Of a stretch of 64,000 bases of DNA, positions 54,759-63,668 are shown piece by piece. Source of the DNA: Leucobacter exalbidus. Its GTDB lineage: Bacteria; Actinomycetota; Actinomycetes; Actinomycetales; Microbacteriaceae. A program made the position numbers and the translations under genes. The DNA lies in contig NZ_JAFIDA010000001.1 in assembly GCF_017834145.1 (NCBI RefSeq), positions 372,001 to 436,000 of the forward strand, written 5' to 3'. The notes beneath the pieces were generated by a model. It did not search any database. It was not told where the DNA came from and saw nothing but the letters and a program-made list of their open reading frames with translations. Positions within the stretch are counted from its first letter, which is position 1, and the number at the start of each line of letters is the position of its first letter.

Positions 54759-55712
54759 ATGGAACGCCTGCAAGTACCGTTGTACTTCGCAGCTCTGCTA
54801 GTGGGGGCGCTCGCGGGGCTCGGCATCGCCCAGCTCGCGGTCGCCCCGGTGCTCGCGATGCTACTCTACGTCACGTTCTTGGGGCTCCCGTTCGCGCAGA
54901 TGCGGCGGGCCGCCCGCGACTGGCGGTTCCTCGCCACCCTGCTGGTGGTCAACTTTGTGCTGGTGCCCCCGGTGGCTTTCGCGCTGTCGCGCTTCATTGC
55001 GCACGACCAGGTGCTGCTCGTGGGTGTGTTGTTTGTGTTGCTGACGCCGTGTATCGATTACGTCATCGTGTTCACGGGGCTTGCCGGGGGAGCCCAGCAA
55101 CGGCTGCTCGCGGCGACTCCGCTGCTCATGCTCGCCCAGATGCTTTTGCTGCCCGTGTACCTGCGATGGTTTCTGGGGGCCGAGCAGGCAAGCGCGATCG
55201 ACCTCGCCCCGCTCGCCACGGCGTTCGTGCAGTTCATCGTGTTGCCCCTCGCCGCCGCGGTGCTCACGCAGCTCGCGGCCGCACGTTGGCCCGCTGCCGC
55301 CGACCTCATGCGTGTGGGGTCAGCTGCCATGGTGCCCCTCATGATGATGCTGCTCGCCGCCGTGGTCGCCGCCCACATCTCAGGCATTGGCGCGCACCTG
55401 GGCAGGCTCGCGGCGGCCGTGCCGCTGTACCTGCTGTTCGCCGCGATCATGGCGGTCCTTGGAGCTTTAGCGAGCCGGGTGGCGCGGCTTGATCGCCCCG
55501 GATCCCGCGCCGTGCTCTTCAGCGGCGTGACCCGCAACTCGCTCGTGGTGCTGCCGCTCGTACTTGCGTTGCCCGCACCGTTTGAGCTCGCCGCACTGGT
55601 TGTGGTGACGCAGACCTGTGTCGAGCTCGTGGTGATGGTGGTGCTGGTGTGGCTGATTCCGCGACTGAATCGAGGCCACAGCAGGTCAGCAGCGTCTCGT
55701 TACAGTGTGTAA
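54759..55712 (+). CDS. ACR3/bile acid-sodium symporter-type transporter (arsenic resistance-like)
   Basis: A 317-residue membrane protein with about ten helices. The pattern PCIDYVIVFTGLAGGAQQRLLA in the middle helix and the C-terminal GVTRNSLVVLPLVLALPAP match the BASS/ACR3 fold of arsenite and related exporters. No arsR, arsC or other arsenic gene is adjacent, so the substrate is not certain. AAGGAGCC precedes the ATG. Confidence 0.75.
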   Translation: MERLQVPLYFAALLVGALAGLGIAQLAVAPVLAMLLYVTFLGLPFAQMRRAARDWRFLATLLVVNFVLVPPVAFALSRFIAHDQVLLVGVLFVLLTPCIDYVIVFTGLAGGAQQRLLAATPLLMLAQMLLLPVYLRWFLGAEQASAIDLAPLATAFVQFIVLPLAAAVLTQLAAARWPAAADLMRVGSAAMVPLMMMLLAAVVAAHISGIGAHLGRLAAAVPLYLLFAAIMAVLGALASRVARLDRPGSRAVLFSGVTRNSLVVLPLVLALPAPFELAALVVVTQTCVELVVMVVLVWLIPRLNRGHSRSAASRYSV

Positions 55713-55778
55713 CGACTGCGTGCTTACGCAGCGAGCGACAGGGGCTTGCGCCGCACGCGGAGCGGCAGACCCCGCGCG

Positions 55779-56921
55779 TTAGAACAGTTCTTCTTCGTGG
55801 CTCTTCTCGTAGAGGCGAATCTCATCCAGGCGCCGGTCGCGCAGTTTCGCTGTCCAGGTGGGCTCAGAAAGCACTGCGCGCCCGAGCCCCACGAGGTCGA
55901 ATTCGCCCCGCTCAAACAGCTCAATGAGTCGGGCCAGCGACAACGAGGGCAGCTCAGCATCGGCGCCAAGGAAGGGTGAACCGACGCCCACTGAGCCCAG
56001 CGCAATTGTCGGTAATCCCGTCAGCGATTTCGTCCAGCCCGCGAGGGTGCGGTCGTCTCCCGCAAACGCCGGCAGCCAGTACCGGCGGGTCGAGACGTGA
56101 AACGCGCTCACTCCAGCAGCTGCCAGCGGAGCGAGCACCGTGTCGAGCTCCTGCGCGGTACTGGCGATCTGCGCATCAAAGTCAGCGCCCTTCCACTGTG
56201 AATACCGAAACACGACGGGAAAATCGGGGCCCACGGCATCGCGCACGGCTGCGACGACTTCTTCGCTGAGGCGGGTACGTGCGGCAATGCTGCCGCCGTA
56301 GCGGTCGGTGCGCTGGTTGGTGCGCGACCACAAGAATGCATCGAGCAGGTAGCCGTGTGCACCGTGCAGTTCGACGCCATCGAAGCCGATTTCTTTCGCG
56401 GTGAGGGCTGCGCGCGCGAACGACGCGATGATCGCGTCGATATCGGCGAGCGAGGCGGCCCGGCCAAAGGGTGCGCCGTCAGAGCCAAGCCCCGACGGAC
56501 CGATGGTGGGGGATTCGGGGTGCGGGCCCGACCACTCGTGCCGCGTGACCCCGATGTGCCACAGCTGCGGAAAGATGCGGCCTCCCACCTCGTGCACCGC
56601 GTCAACTACGTGTTTCCAGCCCGCGAGGGCATCTGCGTCGTAGAAGCGTGGCACGCTGGTGCTGCCCCCGGCCGATGGATGGTCGATATAGGTGCCCTCG
56701 GTCACGATGAGGCCCATGTGCGCGGCGCGGCGACGGTAATACTCGGCGACTTCGGGCCCGGGCACACCGCCCGGCGAGAACCCGCGGGTCATGGGCGCCA
56801 TCACGAAGCGGTTCGACAGCGCGGCATCACCGAGCGTGAACGGCGTGAACAACGGCGAGGGGTCTGCGTCATCGAGCAACGTCGTGGCGAGCGAACGAGA
56901 CTGGGCGGTCGAGAGCGTCAT
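55779..56921 (-). CDS. NADH:flavin oxidoreductase, old yellow enzyme family
   Basis: An FMN-dependent ene-reductase type protein (380 aa). TIM-barrel features: the N-terminal PFTLGDAALSNRFVMAPMTR, IFPQLWHIGVTRH, VELHGAHGYLLDAFLWSRTNQRTDRYGGS and the FMN-phosphate region near LARLIELFERGEFDLVGLGR. Physiological substrates are unknown. It is convergent with the transporter gene. Confidence 0.92.
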   Translation of the reverse strand: MTLSTAQSRSLATTLLDDADPSPLFTPFTLGDAALSNRFVMAPMTRGFSPGGVPGPEVAEYYRRRAAHMGLIVTEGTYIDHPSAGGSTSVPRFYDADALAGWKHVVDAVHEVGGRIFPQLWHIGVTRHEWSGPHPESPTIGPSGLGSDGAPFGRAASLADIDAIIASFARAALTAKEIGFDGVELHGAHGYLLDAFLWSRTNQRTDRYGGSIAARTRLSEEVVAAVRDAVGPDFPVVFRYSQWKGADFDAQIASTAQELDTVLAPLAAAGVSAFHVSTRRYWLPAFAGDDRTLAGWTKSLTGLPTIALGSVGVGSPFLGADAELPSLSLARLIELFERGEFDLVGLGRAVLSEPTWTAKLRDRRLDEIRLYEKSHEEELF

Positions 56922-57040
56922 ATCAGCCCAAACCGCGCACCGGGCCGCCCTATTCCCACGCGATCCCGTGTGACGCTGTGTGACGCGGCAGGCCGCGTCG
57001 TCAGCGCGGGGTCAGCACGGCGCCAGCAAGGTTACCGCGG

Positions 57041-57583
57041 CTAATTCGCGCCGAGCGGCGGGTGAATCAGCAGCTCCGACCGCTCCCGCACATACGCCTG
57101 CAGCGTCTGCGCACCGTCGAGGGGTGCCCCGGCGCGCCATCTGACACGCAGCTCGCCCCCTGAAATTCCCACGGGCAGCTCCGGATCATCGCCCAGCGTG
57201 TCATCGAGCTCGATGCGCACCGCATCAAAGTTCACGGGCGTGCCCACGGGGTACCCGCCGTTGAGGGCCGCGGCGGCGAGTTCGCGCCGCTCCTCACGCG
57301 ACTCCGACTGGTAGCCGGGGCGCCCGCGCTCGGCGGCCCGCGTTGATCCGGACAGCGCATAGAGCGCACCGTCAGTGGTGAGCAGCAGTGTGCCGAGGCG
57401 CCATGCGTCGCCCAGCGGGCGCATTGTGGCGGCGCGCATTATCAGCAACCGCCGCCTGGGGGCCACGTACTCGGCAAGGGCTTCTGTCGGCACTTTGGCA
57501 AGCTGCAGCGCCTGCACGGTGCTGCGGCACGTTTCGCTCGCGCGCTCCAGAAGCGCCTGCCGGTCGATGTTACGGTTCTCCAC
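57041..57583 (-). CDS. Conserved hypothetical protein of Microbacteriaceae
   Basis: A 180-residue protein with no recognised domain. Features: an N-terminal helical region, AEYVAPRRRLLIMRAATMRP, WRLGTLLLTTDGALYALSG, PVGTPVNFDAVRIELDD and a C-terminal LLIHPPLG. I recall similar proteins in this family being named 'glutaminase' in databases without visible support; no such motif is seen. The GTG at 57583 follows TACACT (57590-57595, minus strand) by six bases, so the mRNA is probably leaderless. Confidence 0.7.
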   Translation of the reverse strand: MENRNIDRQALLERASETCRSTVQALQLAKVPTEALAEYVAPRRRLLIMRAATMRPLGDAWRLGTLLLTTDGALYALSGSTRAAERGRPGYQSESREERRELAAAALNGGYPVGTPVNFDAVRIELDDTLGDDPELPVGISGGELRVRWRAGAPLDGAQTLQAYVRERSELLIHPPLGAN

Positions 57584-57677
57584 CAGGTCAGTGTATCTAG
57601 TGGGCGTCCCACGATCAGCCTCTATGTACCAGTCACCCAGCCGGATAGCAGTGTCCGAGTTGCGATCCAGGCCTGTT

Positions 57678-57953
57678 CTATTTGAGTTTTGTCTTGACCT
57701 TTGTCATCGCATCGAACTTAGCCATTTCGTAATGATAAAGATGGCTGGTAACTTCACCGCTCACTTTGTCGACAAAATATGTTGAATTGCCAACAGGGCT
57801 GATCTCAATATCTCCCATGACCACTCCGGCAAAGTGCGGCACCAGATAGTGCTCCTCGTCTTCCAAGGCGTGCCCCCGGAGCTGCAGTGTTTGTCCTCGA
57901 TCAGCGAGGTACTCTCGGAGAATCTCAACGGCTTCTGGGTAGGAAATCTGCAA
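57678..57953 (-). CDS. YrhB/Imm35-like immunity-type protein, orphan
   Basis: A 91-residue protein. The central AGVVMGDIEISPVGNSTYFV followed by DKVSGEVTSHLYHYEM fits the YrhB/immunity protein 35 family, where a lone beta sheet ends in a DKxTGE motif. No toxin gene is found nearby on either strand, so it is an orphan. The start is TTG at 57953 with GAAAGG seven bases upstream. GC is near 50%, well below the surrounding genes, suggesting recent acquisition. Confidence 0.55.
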   Translation of the reverse strand: MQISYPEAVEILREYLADRGQTLQLRGHALEDEEHYLVPHFAGVVMGDIEISPVGNSTYFVDKVSGEVTSHLYHYEMAKFDAMTKVKTKLK

Positions 57954-58186
57954 GGGACGGCCTTTCTTTGTGCCGAGTGAAGCATCACAAATTGTCAGAT
58001 GTGCACACTGCGTTATTGCGCAGTCATGCTTGTGGCTGCGGCATGTTACGAACTCGCATGGCCAGTGTTGAGCTTGAACTATTCCGCACTAAGAATATGC
58101 GCAGCCGTTGGGAACCCAACATGGTCGCCTGGGCTAGAGGTGCAGCACTCCAGTTAGATCCGGGCGCGCGGCCATACACTGGAGGG

Positions 58187-58921
58187 GTGACTCATGAATC
58201 AGCTCAAGAATCAATGGAACTCGAGCGAAAGTACGAGGTGTCAGGCGACACCCCGCTTCCCGCCACCGCAGCTTTTGCGGCCGCAGGTTTCACCGCGTCA
58301 GCGCCCCAAACCCACGAGCTGGTCGCGACGTACTTCGATACCCCGGGCCATGATCTCGCTACCCGCGGCCTCGCGCTGCGGTCGCGGGCTGGCGGTAAAG
58401 ATGCCGGCTGGCACCTCAAGGAACGCACCCCCGAGGGGGTACGTGAGCTGGGCTGGGAGCCGAGCACCACGATGCCCGCGGGCGTGATCGCTGAGCTAGG
58501 CGCGCGCATCGGGGAGAACGCCGCCCTGGTGGCCCCCGCCGCCGAGATTCGCACTACCCGCGTCATCACCATGCTGCGCGAGATTGCTGCTGCAACGGGC
58601 TCGGCCGCCGATACCGCAGCCGCCCCCGAGGTCATCGAGCTCGCAGACGATCAGGTGCTGGCGATCGACCATGTTCAGGGTGTGCGCCGCGCCTGGCGCG
58701 AGTGGGAAGCCGAGCTGATGCCCGGCGCCGACGCCGCGCTGCTCGACGTCGTGGAGCCGGTGTTGCTGGCCGCGGGCGCAACCCACTCGCTTAGCTTCGC
58801 GAAGATCGCCCGCGCCACCGGTCAGCTCAGCGCCGCTGCCCGAGCCGCCGGCGCCACCGCAGCCCAGCTGGCCGCACTCGCTGAGCTCGACGTGACAGAC
58901 CGTGCGGCCGCCCAGGAATGA
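58187..58921 (+). CDS. CYTH domain protein
   Basis: A 244-residue protein of the CYTH (triphosphate tunnel metalloenzyme) superfamily. The signature EXEXK motif is at the N-terminus (MELERKYEV), with LVATYFDTPGHDLATRGLALR-type strands and KERTPEGVRELGWE following. The substrate is an organic or inorganic triphosphate in related enzymes; here it is not determined. The fused CHAD domain of many CYTH proteins is absent. The GTG at 58187 follows TACACT (58175-58180) by six bases, suggesting a leaderless transcript; an ATG nine codons later starts directly at the motif and is an alternative. Confidence 0.82.
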   Translation: MTHESAQESMELERKYEVSGDTPLPATAAFAAAGFTASAPQTHELVATYFDTPGHDLATRGLALRSRAGGKDAGWHLKERTPEGVRELGWEPSTTMPAGVIAELGARIGENAALVAPAAEIRTTRVITMLREIAAATGSAADTAAAPEVIELADDQVLAIDHVQGVRRAWREWEAELMPGADAALLDVVEPVLLAAGATHSLSFAKIARATGQLSAAARAAGATAAQLAALAELDVTDRAAAQE

Positions 58922-59001
58922 AACGTGAGGCTGCACGTTAGCCTCCAGTGGGGGTCGCACCCGCGACCCAACCATCAACTTGAGATATTAGGGGTGCCCG
59001 C

Positions 59002-59520
59002 ATGACGCGAGTGGTTGCAGAGGATTCAGAATCGCGCGAGACGGTCATCGGCGCTGAAGCGCTGAAGCGTTCGTTCCGTGAGCACCCGGCGGGGGTATCG
59101 CTGATTACCGCGCACACGGCGGCGGGGCCCGTGGGGCTCACGGCGTCGAGCGTGGCGTCGGTGGGTATCGATCCGCCCGCGATCTCGTTCTCGGTCACCC
59201 GCGCCACCGGCAGCGCCGGCGGCATCTTGAACGCTGAAACCTACCTCGTGCACCTGCTTGATTCGCGGCACGCTGAGATTGCGCAGTCGTTTGCCGTCTC
59301 GGGTGCTGAGCGCTTCACCGAGGAGCAGGGGTGGGAGACGCTGCCCACGGGCGAGCCCTACCTGCCGGGCACCCGTGCCGCATTGCGCTGCCGCACGCTG
59401 CACTCACTCGCCGTCGGCTCTTCAGTCGTCGTAGTCGCCGAAGTGATTGATGCGGTCTTCCAAGAGCCCGCAGCGCCGCTCGTCTACGTGGATCGCAAGT
59501 TCCACACGCTGCCCGCCTAA
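59002..59520 (+). CDS. Flavin reductase family protein
   Basis: A 172-residue flavin-reductase-like protein. EALKRSFREHPAGVSLITAH, PVGLTASSVASVGIDPPAI and SFSVTRATGSAGGILNAE are the FMN-binding split-barrel motifs; the C-terminal PLVYVDRKFHTL is typical. It could reduce FMN for an oxygenase, but no oxygenase gene is adjacent. AGGGG lies upstream of the ATG. Confidence 0.9.
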   Translation: MTRVVAEDSESRETVIGAEALKRSFREHPAGVSLITAHTAAGPVGLTASSVASVGIDPPAISFSVTRATGSAGGILNAETYLVHLLDSRHAEIAQSFAVSGAERFTEEQGWETLPTGEPYLPGTRAALRCRTLHSLAVGSSVVVVAEVIDAVFQEPAAPLVYVDRKFHTLPA

Positions 59521-59607
59521 CTCCGCGTCGACGTACGACGGACATCGGGCAACCCACAACGCCGTACACACTCACAGCCGTATCCACTCACCACAGAGGA
59601 GCACGAC

Positions 59608-60702
59608 ATGACTGAATTTGCTGCCAGCTATGTAAACGCAGGCGAGTCGTTTGAGCGCGACACGAACTACATCGAAGACCGCATTGTGCAAGACCCGGTA
59701 GCGGTGCGCGCCCTGCCCGCCCCGCCCGAGTCGAAGATCGGCACCCTGGGCTTCGGGCTCAGCGCAGGCGCTCAGGCCTGGCCCGTCGAATCGGGGCGCT
59801 ACCGCCTTGTGGCGGCACCGGCGTGCCCGTGGGCGAACCGCACCGTCATCGTGCGCCGCCTGCTCGGCCTCGAAGAGGCGATTTCACTCGGCCGCCCCGG
59901 CCCCATTCACGACGCGCGCTCGTGGACGTTTGACGTTGATCCCGGCGGCGTTGACCCGGTGCTGGGCACCGAGCGCCTGCAGCAGAACTACTTCAAGCGG
60001 TTCCCCGATTACCCCCGCGGCATCACGGTGCCGGCGATCGTCGACATCAAAACGGGTGGCGTCGTCACGAACAACTACCCGCAGATCACGCTTGATCTGT
60101 CGACCGAGTGGCGCGAGTTTCACCGCGAGGGTGCCCCCGATCTGCTGCCCAAAGAGCACCTCGATGAGATGTGGCCGATCATCACCCGCGTGTTCACCGA
60201 GCTGAATAACGGCGTCTACCGCTGCGGCTTTGCCGGCAGCCAAGACGCCTACGATGCCGCGTACGCGCGTTTGTGGGAGGCGATGGACTGGCTCGAGGAG
60301 CGTCTCGCGACACACCGCTTCTTGCTCGGCCCGGTGATCACCGAGGCCGATGTGCGGCTGTTCACGACCCTGGTGCGCTTCGATCCGGTCTACCACGGCC
60401 ACTTCAAGACGAACCGCAACAAGCTCACCGAGATGCCCCACCTGTGGGCGTACGCGCGCGAGCTGTTCCAAACGCCCGGCTTCGGCGACACCGTCGATTT
60501 CGTGCAGATCAAGCAACACTATTACGGCACGCACCTCGACATCAACCCGACGGGTATCGTGCCCGCGGGCCCCGATCTCGCGGGCTGGCTCGAGCCCCAC
60601 GGCCGCGAACGCCTTGGCGGTTCGCCGTTCGGCGACGGCTCGGCTCCGGGCCCGGTGCCCGCGGTCGATCGCGTGCTGGCGGGCCACTCACCGCTCGTCT
60701 AA
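59608..60702 (+). CDS. Xi-class glutathione transferase-like protein (ECM4/YqjG family)
   Basis: A 364-residue protein of the S-glutathionyl-hydroquinone reductase family. The active-site motif APACPWANRTVIVRR (Cys-Pro-Trp), the PAIVDIKTGGVVTNNYPQI region and a C-terminal helical domain with DEMWPIITRVF are clear. Actinobacteria generally lack glutathione and use mycothiol, so the thiol partner is probably not glutathione. AGAGGAGCA gives the ribosome site. Confidence 0.9.
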   Translation: MTEFAASYVNAGESFERDTNYIEDRIVQDPVAVRALPAPPESKIGTLGFGLSAGAQAWPVESGRYRLVAAPACPWANRTVIVRRLLGLEEAISLGRPGPIHDARSWTFDVDPGGVDPVLGTERLQQNYFKRFPDYPRGITVPAIVDIKTGGVVTNNYPQITLDLSTEWREFHREGAPDLLPKEHLDEMWPIITRVFTELNNGVYRCGFAGSQDAYDAAYARLWEAMDWLEERLATHRFLLGPVITEADVRLFTTLVRFDPVYHGHFKTNRNKLTEMPHLWAYARELFQTPGFGDTVDFVQIKQHYYGTHLDINPTGIVPAGPDLAGWLEPHGRERLGGSPFGDGSAPGPVPAVDRVLAGHSPLV

Positions 60703-60709
60703 CGAGAAA

Positions 60710-60749
60710 GATCCGGATCATCGGGGCGCTGGCCTCGTTGATCCGGATC
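60710..60749. terminator. Bidirectional terminator hairpin
   Basis: GATCCGGATCA (60710-60720) and TGATCCGGATC (60739-60749) pair perfectly around an 18-base loop between two convergent genes. Each arm is itself palindromic. Confidence 0.6.
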
Positions 60750-60791
60750 CCGGGGCGTACGCCCCCAAGCAGCTTGCGCAGCTTTGCCTCG

Positions 60792-62033
60792 TTACTCCTC
60801 GCCCATAACGGGGAGGCCGACCGTGTTGAGGCTGCGGGCTTTGTCTCGGCGCTCGACCGCGATGCTCGTGATCGCGAGCAGCAGGCCGAGGATCGCGAGA
60901 ATCACGCCCACCCAGCCGGGGGCGCGGTAGCCGAGGCCGGCCGCAATCACGGCACCGCCCAGCCACGCACCGAGGCTGTTGCCGACGTTGAAGGCGGCGT
61001 GGTTGATGGCCGCGCCGAGCAGCGCCGACTCGTGCGAGATGCGAATGAGGCGGGTCTGAATCGTGGGGATCAGCGTCGACGACGTTAGGCCGATAAAGAA
61101 CACCGAAATGATGAGGCCCACGGGCGTCTGCGCGACGAGTGAGTAGACCGCGAGCGAAATGATGAACGCGGTAAAGCCCACCATGATCGTGCGGGTGAGA
61201 TCCTTGTCGCTGGCCCAGCCACCGAGGAAGTTACCCACGGTCATGCCGACGCCGAGGCACGCGAGCACCCAGGGGACCGTGTGCTCTCCGAGGCCGGTTT
61301 CGCGGGTCGTGACCTCGGCGATGTACGAGTACACCGCGAAGAAGCCGCCAAAACCCACGGCGCCGACAGCCACCATGATCCAGACGCGCATGTTCGCGAG
61401 CGCCGAGAGCTCCTTCATGGGGCTGCGGGTGTGGTCGCCGGGGTAGCGCGGCAAGAAGAACAGCGCGAGCATCAGCGTCACCGCGAAGATCGCGGCCACC
61501 AGCACGTATGCCGAGCGCCAGCCCGAGGTCTGGCCCAGCCAGGTGGCGAGCGGCACACCAATCACGTTGGCGATGGTGAGGCCCGACAGCGCGAGCGCCA
61601 CCCCGCGGCCCTGCATGCCCGGGCCCATGATGCGGGCGGCGATCAGCGAGGCGACACCGAAGTAGGCGCCGTGCGGCAGCGCGGCAATAAATCTAAAGAT
61701 GGCGAGCGTGCCGAAGGTGGGCATGAACGCCGATGCGACCGAGCCCAGCACAAATAGGCCCAGCAGAATGAACGTCAGCCACGCCTGCGGCATGCGCGCG
61801 GCGAGCACCGCAAACACCGGTGCACCCACCACCACGCCGAGGGCGTAAGCGGTGATGAGCACACCGGCGCGCGCAATCACGGCCTGCGGGTCTGCGTCAT
61901 AGCCCGGCAGCAGTTCGCGGGCAATATCGGGCAGCAGGCCCATGCTCGCGAACTCCGTCACCCCGATTCCAAATCCGCCGAGGGCGAGAGTAAACAGCGC
62001 AATCGCGCGGCGTACAGGGGTGAGCGGAGCCAT
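60792..62033 (-). CDS. MFS transporter (DHA1/AraJ-like)
   Basis: A 413-residue major facilitator protein with 12 predicted helices in two six-helix bundles. The N-terminal GGFGIGVTEFASMGLLPDIA is characteristic of DHA1 drug-efflux type proteins. The C-terminal region ends in a basic tail. Substrate unknown. An AAAGG site precedes the ATG. Confidence 0.85.
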   Translation of the reverse strand: MAPLTPVRRAIALFTLALGGFGIGVTEFASMGLLPDIARELLPGYDADPQAVIARAGVLITAYALGVVVGAPVFAVLAARMPQAWLTFILLGLFVLGSVASAFMPTFGTLAIFRFIAALPHGAYFGVASLIAARIMGPGMQGRGVALALSGLTIANVIGVPLATWLGQTSGWRSAYVLVAAIFAVTLMLALFFLPRYPGDHTRSPMKELSALANMRVWIMVAVGAVGFGGFFAVYSYIAEVTTRETGLGEHTVPWVLACLGVGMTVGNFLGGWASDKDLTRTIMVGFTAFIISLAVYSLVAQTPVGLIISVFFIGLTSSTLIPTIQTRLIRISHESALLGAAINHAAFNVGNSLGAWLGGAVIAAGLGYRAPGWVGVILAILGLLLAITSIAVERRDKARSLNTVGLPVMGEE

Positions 62034-62055
62034 GCTGGCCTTTCAAACGGGGGAG

Positions 62056-62703
62056 TTACCAGCCGCGTGAGCGCCAGGCCTCCATTTCAGGAAATTCGCG
62101 TGCGATTGAGGTCTCATCACCGTGCCCCGGCAGCACGCGTGTGCTCTCGGGAAGGGTGAACAGCTGCCCGTCAATCGACGAAAGAATGTCGGGGAAGCTC
62201 GAGTAATCCCACCTCGTGGCACCGGGGCCTCCCTGGAACAGGGTATCGCCCGTGAGCACCGTGCCGAGACCAGGCAGCGCGAAACACACCGAACCCGGGG
62301 TGTGACCCGGGGTGTGCAGCGTTACGACCTCGGTGCCCGCGACGCCAAAGACGGCGCGGTCTGCGAGCTCGAAATCGGGCATCGCATCACCGTGGGTGAG
62401 CTCCCACAAAAAGAGATCTGCCGGGTGTAGATAAATGTGAGTGTCGAGCGCCGCGGCCGCGGTGCGGGCCGCGTTGATGTGGTCCTCGTGGCCGTGCGTG
62501 AGCAAAATACCCAGCACCTCACGCTCGGCGACCGCCTTTTCGATGGCGGCCGCGTCGTGACCTGCATCGACGACAATCACCTGGTCGTCGTTACCGACGA
62601 GCCAGACATTGTTGTCGAGGGTGAGGCCCTCGGGAGGGAACCCCGGGGAGCCTGCCCCAACGTTCCCTACCGTGATGAGTCGTTCGATACGTGCGTCGGT
62701 CAT
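62056..62703 (-). CDS. MBL-fold metallo-hydrolase
   Basis: A 215-residue metallo-beta-lactamase fold hydrolase. The metal motif LLTHGHEDHI, the later LHTPGHTPGSVCF and VLTGDTLFQGGPG give the binuclear site. It resembles glyoxalase II-like hydrolases of the hydroxyacyl thioester type. The ATG overlaps the stop of the universal stress protein gene upstream (ATGA), so the two form an operon. Confidence 0.88.
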   Translation of the reverse strand: MTDARIERLITVGNVGAGSPGFPPEGLTLDNNVWLVGNDDQVIVVDAGHDAAAIEKAVAEREVLGILLTHGHEDHINAARTAAAALDTHIYLHPADLFLWELTHGDAMPDFELADRAVFGVAGTEVVTLHTPGHTPGSVCFALPGLGTVLTGDTLFQGGPGATRWDYSSFPDILSSIDGQLFTLPESTRVLPGHGDETSIAREFPEMEAWRSRGW

Positions 62704-63551
62704 GCTGTGGCGCGGGTCACGATGACGGGGCAGGGCAGGGCCTGCAGTACGCCATGGCTGACCGAGCCGAGCAGCAGGCGCGAAATACCGCCGCGCCCGC
62801 GGCTGCCCACGACGAGGGTCTCGACCTCTTCGCCCACTTGCACCAGCGCGGCCACGGGCGGCGACTGCACGATGCGACGCTCGATCGTGAGATCGGGGTA
62901 GCGCTCGGCGAGCCCCGCGACACCAATAGCGATGGCTTCTTCGGCCGCCGAGCGCTGAGCTTCAACGAGCTCCTCGCTCCACAGGTACTCGAGACCCGGG
63001 GTGAGGGGCGCCATCCACGCGTAGACTGCGATCAACGGCACACCGCGCATCGACGCCGCCTCGGCGGCGTACGCGATGGCGACCTTCGAGGCTTCAGAGC
63101 CATCGATGCCCACCGCGATACCGGCGCCGGGGGAGACCTCGTGCTTGGGAATCACCGCGACCGGGCAGTGCGCCGTCGCGGCGGCCTTCACCGCACGCGT
63201 GCCGAAGAACGAGCCGGCGAAGCGGCTGCCACTGTGCGCGCCCAAGATGAGCAGGTCGACGCGCTTTGAAGCGGCTTCGAGCTCGGCGATGGGGTGACCC
63301 ACCACTGCGGTGCCTGTGATATTGCCGGTGAAGCCCAGTGTCTTTGCATATGCCGTCTCAGAGTCGAGCATCTGCTGCGAAGCCTGCTGCGCTTCAGACA
63401 GAAATGCGACGCTCTCAGACAGGAACGAATCGTCGGCAACATGGAGCAGCTCAACGTCAGCGTTGCGCTCTGCAGCGCGTGCGAGGCCCCAGGCCAACGC
63501 AACGCGACTGTGCTCCGATCCGTCGACTCCAATGAGATACTTCTCGGCCAT
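62700..63551 (-). CDS. Universal stress protein with two USP domains
   Basis: A 283-residue tandem UspA protein. The first domain starts KYLIGVDGSEHSRVAL and the second VAVGIDGSEASKVAI. The ATP-binding motif VVGSRGRGGISRLLLGSVS is intact in the second domain, and the first domain has LGAHSGSRFAGSFFGTRA, a looser version. Single tandem USPs of this size are common in actinobacteria and linked to stress or hypoxia. The stop overlaps the MBL hydrolase start by four bases. Confidence 0.93.
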   Translation of the reverse strand: MAEKYLIGVDGSEHSRVALAWGLARAAERNADVELLHVADDSFLSESVAFLSEAQQASQQMLDSETAYAKTLGFTGNITGTAVVGHPIAELEAASKRVDLLILGAHSGSRFAGSFFGTRAVKAAATAHCPVAVIPKHEVSPGAGIAVGIDGSEASKVAIAYAAEAASMRGVPLIAVYAWMAPLTPGLEYLWSEELVEAQRSAAEEAIAIGVAGLAERYPDLTIERRIVQSPPVAALVQVGEEVETLVVGSRGRGGISRLLLGSVSHGVLQALPCPVIVTRATA

Positions 63552-63604
63552 GATCGGTCCCTTCTCGCGGGTGCAAACGCCTAATATGACGTCCTACATA
63601 CAGA

Positions 63605-63639
63605 CTATCGCGCGCGCCCAGAAAGGGCGCGCGCGATAG
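63605..63639 (-). terminator. Terminator of the GAPDH gene
   Basis: A perfect 15-bp stem (63605-63619 with 63625-63639) and a five-base loop lie about 30 bases past the gap stop on the minus strand. No U-tract. Confidence 0.88.
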
Positions 63640-63668
63640 GTAAGAGATTGACCGAAAGCGGTGAATCG

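Noticed and set aside
57887-58186. Upstream extension of the CYTH gene to 57887
   Set aside because: It would overlap the immunity-like gene and its promoter, and the conserved EXEXK motif lies just after the GTG at 58187, which has its own -10 box.
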